Shown piece after piece: positions 57,312 through 62,086 of a stretch of DNA of 62,086 nucleotides. The notes under the pieces are model-generated. The model did not search any database, had not been told where the DNA came from, and saw only the letters and a program-made list of their open reading frames with translations. The position numbers and the translations under genes were made by a program. Origin of the DNA: Streptomyces sp. 150FB (GTDB taxonomy: Bacteria > Actinomycetota > Actinomycetes > Streptomycetales > Streptomycetaceae); contig NZ_JTHL01000001.1 of assembly GCF_000818195.1 (NCBI RefSeq), forward strand, positions 2,508,414 to 2,570,499, given 5' to 3'. Numbering within the stretch: the stretch's first letter is position 1; each line of letters starts with the position of its first letter.

Positions 57312-58712
57312 TCAGGTGCGGCCGACTGGTCCTGTGTCCGGGTCCGGTGTCCGGTGGGGGGTGGCGCCCGTTCCGGTCAGGGCGCCGTGCAGGGACCGGG
57401 CCGCCGCGTCCGTGAACGAGGCGATCTGGTCGACGATGACACGTTTGCGCGCGCGGTCGTCAGGAGCCGTGTCGAAAAGCGCGCTGAACTGCGGGTCGAG
57501 GCCCTCGGGGGCCCGCGCCGTGAGTGCCTGTGCCAGTTCGGCCAGCACGACGCGCTGATCGGCGCGGAGCACCTCCTGCTCGGCGCGCTGCATCACATAG
57601 CGGTGGGCGACGGCCTTGAGGACGGCGCACTCGTGGCGGGCCTCGCGCGGGACCACCAGCTCGGCCGCGTACCGGGTGAGCGGTCCGGGACCGTACGCCT
57701 CGCGCGTGGCGGTCTCGGCGGACAGGCAGAACCGGCCGATGAGCTGGCTGGTGGCGTCCTTCAGCCGCGCCTGGGCCATGGCGGAGCCGTCGTAGCCGTG
57801 CGGCCACCAGTCCTGGGCCATCAGGCGGTCGAGCGCGTCTGCAAGCTCCCCGGGATCCGTGTCCTTGGTGACGTAGCGGCCGATCGCCACCGCCCAGATC
57901 TCGCGCCGCTCGTCCTCCGACGAGAGGGCGAGCGGGGAGACATGGCCCGCGTGCAGGCCGTCCTCGAAGTCGTGGACGGAGTACGCCACGTCGTCCGACC
58001 AGTCCATGACCTGCGCCTCGAAGCAGGTACGGCCGTCCGGCGCGCCCTTCCTGGCCCAGGAGAAGACCGGCAGGTCGTCCTCGTACACCCCGAACTTCGC
58101 GGAACCCGGCTGGACCGGGTGCTCGCCGCGCGGCCAGGGATATTTGGTGGCGGCGTCGAGCGCGGCCCGGGTGAGGTTGAGGCCGACGCTGACGACGGCG
58201 CCGGTCTCCTCGGATCGTACGAAGCGCTTGGGCTCGATACGGGTCAGCAGCCGGAGCGACTGGGCGTTGCCCTCGAAGCCGCCGCAGTCCTCGGCGAAGG
58301 TGTTGAGCGCCTGCTCGCCGTTGTGGCCGAACGGCGGGTGGCCCATGTCGTGCGAGAGGCAGGCGGCCTCCACGAGATCGGGGTCACAGCCGAGGGCCGC
58401 GCCCAGCTCGCGGCCGACCTGCGCGCACTCCAGGGAGTGGGTCAGCCGGGTGCGGGGGCTGGCGTCCCACTGCTGGCTGCGCGAGCCGGGGGTCACCACC
58501 TGGGTCTTGCCGGCGAGCCTGCGGAGCGCCGAGGAGTGCAGGACACGCGCCCGGTCGCGTTGGAACGCGGTGCGGCCGGGGCGCTTGTACGGCTCGGTGG
58601 CCCAGCGCTCGGTGGCGGCTTCGTCGTAGGCGCCCGAGAGGTCGGGTGGGCCGGGCTGGGTGGCTCCGCTGGTTCTGTTGGTTTCGTTGGTTCCGGTGTC
58701 GCTTGGTGCCAT
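57312..58712 (-). CDS. dgt: Deoxyguanosinetriphosphate triphosphohydrolase-like protein
   Basis: This 466-residue HD-domain protein hydrolyses dNTPs to nucleoside and triphosphate. The HD motif residues are H92 (RLTHSLE) and H121-D122 in [15 protein letters not shown], with a later catalytic Asp in [18 protein letters not shown]. It starts at ATG 58712 and ends in a disordered Thr/Pro tail. It sits next to the ferredoxin reductase and dnaG genes, where as I recall dgt is found in other Streptomyces. The intergenic 57081-57311 holds a TCTGGAC direct repeat. Confidence 0.92.
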   Translation of the reverse strand: MAPSDTGTNETNRTSGATQPGPPDLSGAYDEAATERWATEPYKRPGRTAFQRDRARVLHSSALRRLAGKTQVVTPGSRSQQWDASPRTRLTHSLECAQVGRELGAALGCDPDLVEAACLSHDMGHPPFGHNGEQALNTFAEDCGGFEGNAQSLRLLTRIEPKRFVRSEETGAVVSVGLNLTRAALDAATKYPWPRGEHPVQPGSAKFGVYEDDLPVFSWARKGAPDGRTCFEAQVMDWSDDVAYSVHDFEDGLHAGHVSPLALSSEDERREIWAVAIGRYVTKDTDPGELADALDRLMAQDWWPHGYDGSAMAQARLKDATSQLIGRFCLSAETATREAYGPGPLTRYAAELVVPREARHECAVLKAVAHRYVMQRAEQEVLRADQRVVLAELAQALTARAPEGLDPQFSALFDTAPDDRARKRVIVDQIASFTDAAARSLHGALTGTGATPHRTPDPDTGPVGRT

Positions 58713-58878
58713 GCACCGAAGGTAACCGGAAGCGCGGTGGGGACCACGTTGTCAGACCCGTCACTTACTGTGATGGGTGTTCGGACTCCGCAGTGAACCG
58801 ATCGGGGGTCGCCGCGCGTCATACAGGCGGCATGCGGCCGGCCGGTGTGCGGCCGAGGGAAGGGATGAACGGGGGATT

Positions 58879-59637
58879 ATGCGGTTCTTGGAGTCGTCGG
58901 GGTTCTTGCGGTCGCTGCGAAAGCTGAGGCTGCCGAGGTTGCTGACGCCGCCGAAGTGGCTGACGCCGCCGGGATGGCTGAGGCTGCCACGCGGCAGGCG
59001 CGGACAGCGGCGCGCCGTGCAGGCCCTGATGCTGGGGTGTGTGCTGGCGCTGGCACCGGCGACCTGGATGCAGGCGGTCGCCGACAGCCGTCTGCGTACG
59101 GTCGCCGACGTGCCCGCCGAGAATGTCGCTGTGGTCTTCGGCGCCGGGCTGTGGGACGGCAAGCCGACCCCGTATCTGGCGCACCGGCTCGACGCGGCCG
59201 CAGAGTTGTACCGCGCGGGCAAGGTGAAGGTGGTGCTCGTCACCGGCGACAACAGCACAGTGGAGTACGACGAGCCGGACGCGATGCGGACGTATCTGAC
59301 CGGCCATGGGGTGCCGGACGGACGGATAGTCAGCGACTACGCGGGGTTCGACACCTGGGACTCCTGCGTACGGGCGCGGAAGATATTCGGGGTCCGGCGG
59401 GCGGTGCTGGTGACACAGGGATTCCATGTGCGGCGGGCGGTCGCGCTCTGCCGGTCGGCGGGCATCGACGCGTACGGAGTCGGGGTCGACGAGCCGCACG
59501 ACGTGACCTGGTACTACGGCGGGGCGCGGGAGATGCTCGCGGCGGGGAAGGCGGCGGTCGACGCGGCGCTACGACCGGATCCGCACTTCCTCGGGCCTGT
59601 CGAGCCCGGAGTGACCAAGGCGCTCGCCGCCGGCTGA
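58879..59637 (+). CDS. SanA/ElyC-like DUF218 membrane protein
   Basis: This 252-residue protein has a basic N-terminus with a short repeat (LTPPKWLTPPGWLRLP), one hydrophobic segment (about 46-63) and a DUF218 domain (about 80-240; VAVVFGAGLWDGKPTPYLAHRLDAA, LVTGDNS, TWDSCVRARKIFGVRRAVLVTQGFHVRRA). SanA of E. coli contributes to vancomycin exclusion and envelope stability. The protein should lie mostly outside the cytoplasmic membrane. ATG 58879 follows GGGGGA. It converges with the gamma-glutamylcyclotransferase gene. Confidence 0.87.
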   Translation: MRFLESSGFLRSLRKLRLPRLLTPPKWLTPPGWLRLPRGRRGQRRAVQALMLGCVLALAPATWMQAVADSRLRTVADVPAENVAVVFGAGLWDGKPTPYLAHRLDAAAELYRAGKVKVVLVTGDNSTVEYDEPDAMRTYLTGHGVPDGRIVSDYAGFDTWDSCVRARKIFGVRRAVLVTQGFHVRRAVALCRSAGIDAYGVGVDEPHDVTWYYGGAREMLAAGKAAVDAALRPDPHFLGPVEPGVTKALAAG

Positions 59638-59669
59638 CGGCGGGAGCGTGCAGGTGGTGGGACCCGCTG

Positions 59670-60116
59670 TCACCCCGGACTGACGTGGGTGATCCAGTCC
59701 CCGGCGGGGATCGGCCGGCCCCGGGTGCGCAGTTCGTGCGCCACGCGGGGCCCGGCGAAGTAGACCCACGCCGTCACCGGGGCGCCGACCGCCGGCAGGA
59801 CGTCGCGGGCCTCGCGTTCGTACAGGTTGCGGGGGTCGCCGGACGGGGCCACGTACCCCTCCAGCTCGTCCAGTACGGAGAGCAGCTCGGCGTACTCCCC
59901 CGGCGCGGCCCGGACCAGTTCGCCCACGATCGCGCCGGGGGCCGGGACCGCGTACGGGTAGCCGGGCCCGTCGTAGAGCAGCGCCCCCTCCAGCCTGGCC
60001 GGTTCTTCGCGCTCGGTCCGGCCGCGCAGGAACAGGTCGTGGTTGGGCTCGCCGGGACGCAGCGTGCCGTAGACGAAGAAGGGCAGAGCCGCCGGCCGCC
60101 CCTGGGGATCGGTCAT
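59670..60116 (-). CDS. Gamma-glutamylcyclotransferase-like protein (AIG2/GGCT)
   Basis: This 148-residue protein has the GGCT substrate loop FVYGTLRPGEPN (Y16-R20) and the catalytic Glu in LDELEGY. Such enzymes cyclise gamma-glutamyl peptides to 5-oxoproline; many bacterial members have unknown substrates. ATG 60116 overlaps the CutA stop by four bases, so it is coupled to cutA. It is soluble, with no signal peptide. Confidence 0.87.
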   Translation of the reverse strand: MTDPQGRPAALPFFVYGTLRPGEPNHDLFLRGRTEREEPARLEGALLYDGPGYPYAVPAPGAIVGELVRAAPGEYAELLSVLDELEGYVAPSGDPRNLYEREARDVLPAVGAPVTAWVYFAGPRVAHELRTRGRPIPAGDWITHVSPG

Positions 60117-60451
60117 GGCGCGAGCGTCTCCTCCGCGATCCACGCCAGATAGGCCGCGCTGCCCCGTACGACGGGGGTGGCGATGATCTCCGGTGTGTCG
60201 TAGTCGTGGGCGGCCAGCAGATGGGCCTCCAGCGCGTCGTACCCGGCGGCGGTTGTCTTGAAGAGGATCTGCCACTCCTCGGCCGTCTCGATCGCGGCCT
60301 CCCAGCGGTATACGGAGGTGACGGGGGCGGAGATCTGCGCGCAGGCGGCGAGGCGCGCGTCGATCACGCCACGGGCCAGCGCAGCCGCCTTGTCGGCGCT
60401 GTCGGTCGTCGTCAGCACGGTCAGACACTCGGGAAGAGTCGCAGGCGGCAC
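60113..60451 (-). CDS. cutA: CutA family divalent-cation tolerance protein
   Basis: This 112-residue protein has the CutA fold: TVLTTTDSADKAAALARGVIDARLAACAQI (about 10-40, described in family terms), the VYRWEAAIETAEEWQILFKT strand pair and the PEIIATPVVRGSAAYLAWI end. It forms trimers and binds copper and other metals. GTG 60451 follows AAGGAG and is preferred over the longer frame to 60505. It is coupled to the downstream GGCT gene and divergent from the aminotransferase. Confidence 0.9.
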   Translation of the reverse strand: MPPATLPECLTVLTTTDSADKAAALARGVIDARLAACAQISAPVTSVYRWEAAIETAEEWQILFKTTAAGYDALEAHLLAAHDYDTPEIIATPVVRGSAAYLAWIAEETLAP

Positions 60452-60536
60452 GGGTGGTCTCCTTCTGGGATGCCGTTGTTCGGTACAGCACAGCACCGTA
60501 CGCACAGGGGCCGCCGCCGGTCATAGGGTTGTCGCC

Positions 60537-61331
60537 ATGACGAGCGACACTCCCGCGCCCGAACTGCTCATCGAGGTCGACGGCCATGCCGCCACCGAGG
60601 CCGACCTCGCGCTGCGCGCGCTCAACAGCTACGGGCACTTCACAGCCATGCAGATCAGGGGCGGCCGCGTGCGCGGTCTCGCCCTCCATCTCGCGCGACT
60701 CGACTCCGCCAGCCGGGAGTTGTTCGACACGGGGCTGGACGGAGAACGGGTACGCGCGCTCCTGCGGCACGCGCTCGGCGACGTCGGCGACGCCTCGGCG
60801 CGGGTCTACGTACACGCGGGCCCGGCGGGCGGGGAGCCGACCCTGATGGTCACCGTACGGCCGCCCGCGATCGAGTCCGGGAAGGCTCAGAGCCTGATGT
60901 CCGTGCCGTACGCACGGCCGGTCGCGCACATCAAGCACCTGGGCGGCTTCGGCCAGACGCACTACGGCGCCCTCGCCGAACGCGCGGGCCACGACAGCGC
61001 GTTGCTCACCGGGCCCGACGGGGTGGTGCTGGAGGGCGCCATAGCCAACATCGGGTTCTGGGACGGGGATTCGGTCGTCTGGCCGGAGGGTCCCGTCCTG
61101 ACGGGTATCAGCATGGCGCTGATCGAGCCCCGGCTGGCGGCCGCGGGGCTGCGGTCCGTGCGGCGCCGGATCAACCTCGCCGAACTGCCGGAGTACAGGG
61201 CGGCCTTCGTCACGAACTCGCGGGGTGTGGCGCCGGTGCGGCGCATCGACGACGTGGAGTTCTCGGGCGACGAGGCGGTGGCGAGGACCGTGACGGCGGT
61301 GTATGAGGCGGTGGAGTGGGACAGCCTCTGA
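60537..61331 (+). CDS. Class IV PLP aminotransferase/lyase
   Basis: This 264-residue fold-type IV enzyme has PLP-binding K133 (ARPVAHIKHLGGFGQ) and the conserved Glu E166 in VVLEGAIANI. The family includes branched-chain and D-amino acid aminotransferases and aminodeoxychorismate lyase (PabC). The short length and lack of the BCAT signature make a lyase or unusual transaminase as likely as a BCAT. ATG 60537 is used. It is divergent from cutA; no folate genes adjoin. Confidence 0.87.
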   Translation: MTSDTPAPELLIEVDGHAATEADLALRALNSYGHFTAMQIRGGRVRGLALHLARLDSASRELFDTGLDGERVRALLRHALGDVGDASARVYVHAGPAGGEPTLMVTVRPPAIESGKAQSLMSVPYARPVAHIKHLGGFGQTHYGALAERAGHDSALLTGPDGVVLEGAIANIGFWDGDSVVWPEGPVLTGISMALIEPRLAAAGLRSVRRRINLAELPEYRAAFVTNSRGVAPVRRIDDVEFSGDEAVARTVTAVYEAVEWDSL

Positions 61332-61643
61332 CGCGGCCGGGGCCGTCGGGGGCCGTCAGCCGGACGGGCGATCAGCGGCTCGGGGCGGCCACGAGAACCC
61401 GCCCGGCTCGCGTCCGGCCCTGCGCCTCCTCCCTGCCCGTCCGCCCTCACCCGTTCAGCGCGGACGGCGTAAGGAGCTTCGGCCGACCGTCACAGACGGC
61501 TGTGACCTGCGGCGACACCATCTGGCAAGCGCGACACGCCCTCTGGGAGCGGCGAATCTGATCGGCCATCAGCAGGCGTGGGCACCCGGGTGCGCCTTAC
61601 CTCAGGAGGAGAAGCCACCCCGCTTGCCGCCTCGGAGGACTCC
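61332..61643. other. 312-base intergenic region with a dyad
   Basis: No gene is seen here. A perfect dyad GTCACAG-ACGG-CTGTGAC (61489-61506) lies 138 bases before the secreted-protein start. The sequence just upstream of that start has a good ribosome site (CGGAGGAC). The dyad could be an operator for the secreted-protein gene. Confidence 0.5.
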
Positions 61644-62086
61644 ATGCGCACCGCTGCCGCCCGCCTGCTGACCGGTACCGCGCTGGCGGCCGCCACGCTC
61701 GGACTGTCGCTCGGAACGACCGTGGCGAGCACCACCAGCGCTTTCGCGGGGGACTTCGGCACGCTGGAGATCTCCCCCTCCTCGGCGGCCCCCGGCGAGA
61801 CCGTCACCGTGAACACCACCGCCTGCGGCGGCGAGGGTGGCGTCGGTGACGCGAGCGAGGTGGGCGCGGGCGAGTTCGACATGGAGCCGGCCGCGCACAA
61901 GGAGGTCGCCGTGGGGAAGTTCACGGTGCCGCCCGGGGCGAAGCCGCGTGCGTACCTCATCGCCGTGGAGTGCGACAACGGCAAGCAGGCACAGGGCCGG
62001 CTCCAGGTGAAGGCGGGCAGTGGGGGCGACCACGGTACGGGGCCGATCGGTCATGTGACCGGTCCCGGTCCCAGTGGTCATGTGAA
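61644..62086 (+). CDS. Secreted protein, N-terminal part
   Basis: The first 147 residues are visible before the window ends. A signal peptide (MRTAAARLLTGTALAAATLG..., cleaved near AFAGD at about 36) is followed by an Ig-like domain with SPSSAAPGETVTVNTTACGG, two Cys (about 61 and 109) likely forming a disulfide, and a start of Gly-rich GPIGHVTGPGP repeats. This resembles streptomycete surface proteins with a C-terminal sortase or hydrophobic anchor, not seen here. ATG 61644 follows GGAGGA. Confidence 0.8.
   Translation, partial: MRTAAARLLTGTALAAATLGLSLGTTVASTTSAFAGDFGTLEISPSSAAPGETVTVNTTACGGEGGVGDASEVGAGEFDMEPAAHKEVAVGKFTVPPGAKPRAYLIAVECDNGKQAQGRLQVKAGSGGDHGTGPIGHVTGPGPSGHV

Overview
The window is high-GC DNA with densely packed genes, GTG starts, GGAGG-type ribosome sites and strong GC-rich hairpins. 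Its gene content is that of a Streptomyces (Actinobacteria) core-chromosome segment: the fasR-fabD-fabH-acpP-fabF fatty acid cluster, a DUF3145 gene, an Mbl-type actin homologue, an HrdA-like sigma factor, dnaG and a dGTPase. I recall these genes lying in this broad order in S. coelicolor; that comparison is from memory. I see no insertion sequence, prophage, plasmid origin or CRISPR array.

Layout. 1-6 kb: end of a SHOCT protein, a P450/ferredoxin pair with divergent TetR, a MerR/aldo-keto reductase operon, an acetyltransferase, a serine hydrolase and a pirin. 6.3-11.2 kb: activator FasR and the type II fatty acid synthase operon. 11.3-18.5 kb: a hydrolase/phosphotransferase fusion, a dehydrogenase, DUF3145, a GDSL lipoprotein, aldose epimerase and a divergent SDR/XRE pair around a long dyad. 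18.6-22.7 kb: GH3 glucosidase, TetR, EI24 membrane protein. 22.7-24.2 kb: a threonine-codon leader peptide, an attenuator hairpin and a short ThrRS lacking the editing domain. 24.2-28.0 kb: Ohr, a CurA-like reductase with divergent MarR, and two Streptomyces-type proteins. 28.1-31.0 kb: Mbl and a GAF protein with a decayed kinase domain. 31.1-34.9 kb: a secreted carbohydrate pair (PQQ-type dehydrogenase and ThuA, both with CBM6-like ends). 35.2-37.9 kb: orphan genes, including a tiny ORF directly upstream of an ATP-grasp enzyme. 38.1-41.5 kb: Tat-exported phospholipase C and a three-gene molybdopterin/flavin/zinc-ribbon module. 41.5-45.5 kb: a MarR-MFS-isochorismatase-PEBP operon and a small membrane protein. 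46.1-46.5 kb: three tRNA genes. 46.7-52.4 kb: YtxH-like protein, FGGY kinase and a paired ABC exporter. 52.5-58.7 kb: HrdA-like sigma, DnaG, ferredoxin reductase and Dgt. 58.9-62.1 kb: SanA-like protein, a gamma-glutamylcyclotransferase/CutA pair, a class IV aminotransferase and the start of a secreted protein.

The most interesting signals are: (i) the 16- or 27-codon ORF ending two bases before the ATP-grasp gene, a possible peptide-substrate/ligase pair; (ii) the putative leaderless Thr-Thr-Thr leader with a 14-bp terminator hairpin before a ThrRS paralogue with an altered active-site segment; (iii) several long dyads that look like operators or bidirectional terminators; (iv) the GAF protein beside mbl that keeps the phospho-acceptor His but has lost the ATP-binding boxes. 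All functions are inferred from reading the sequence; no database search was possible.
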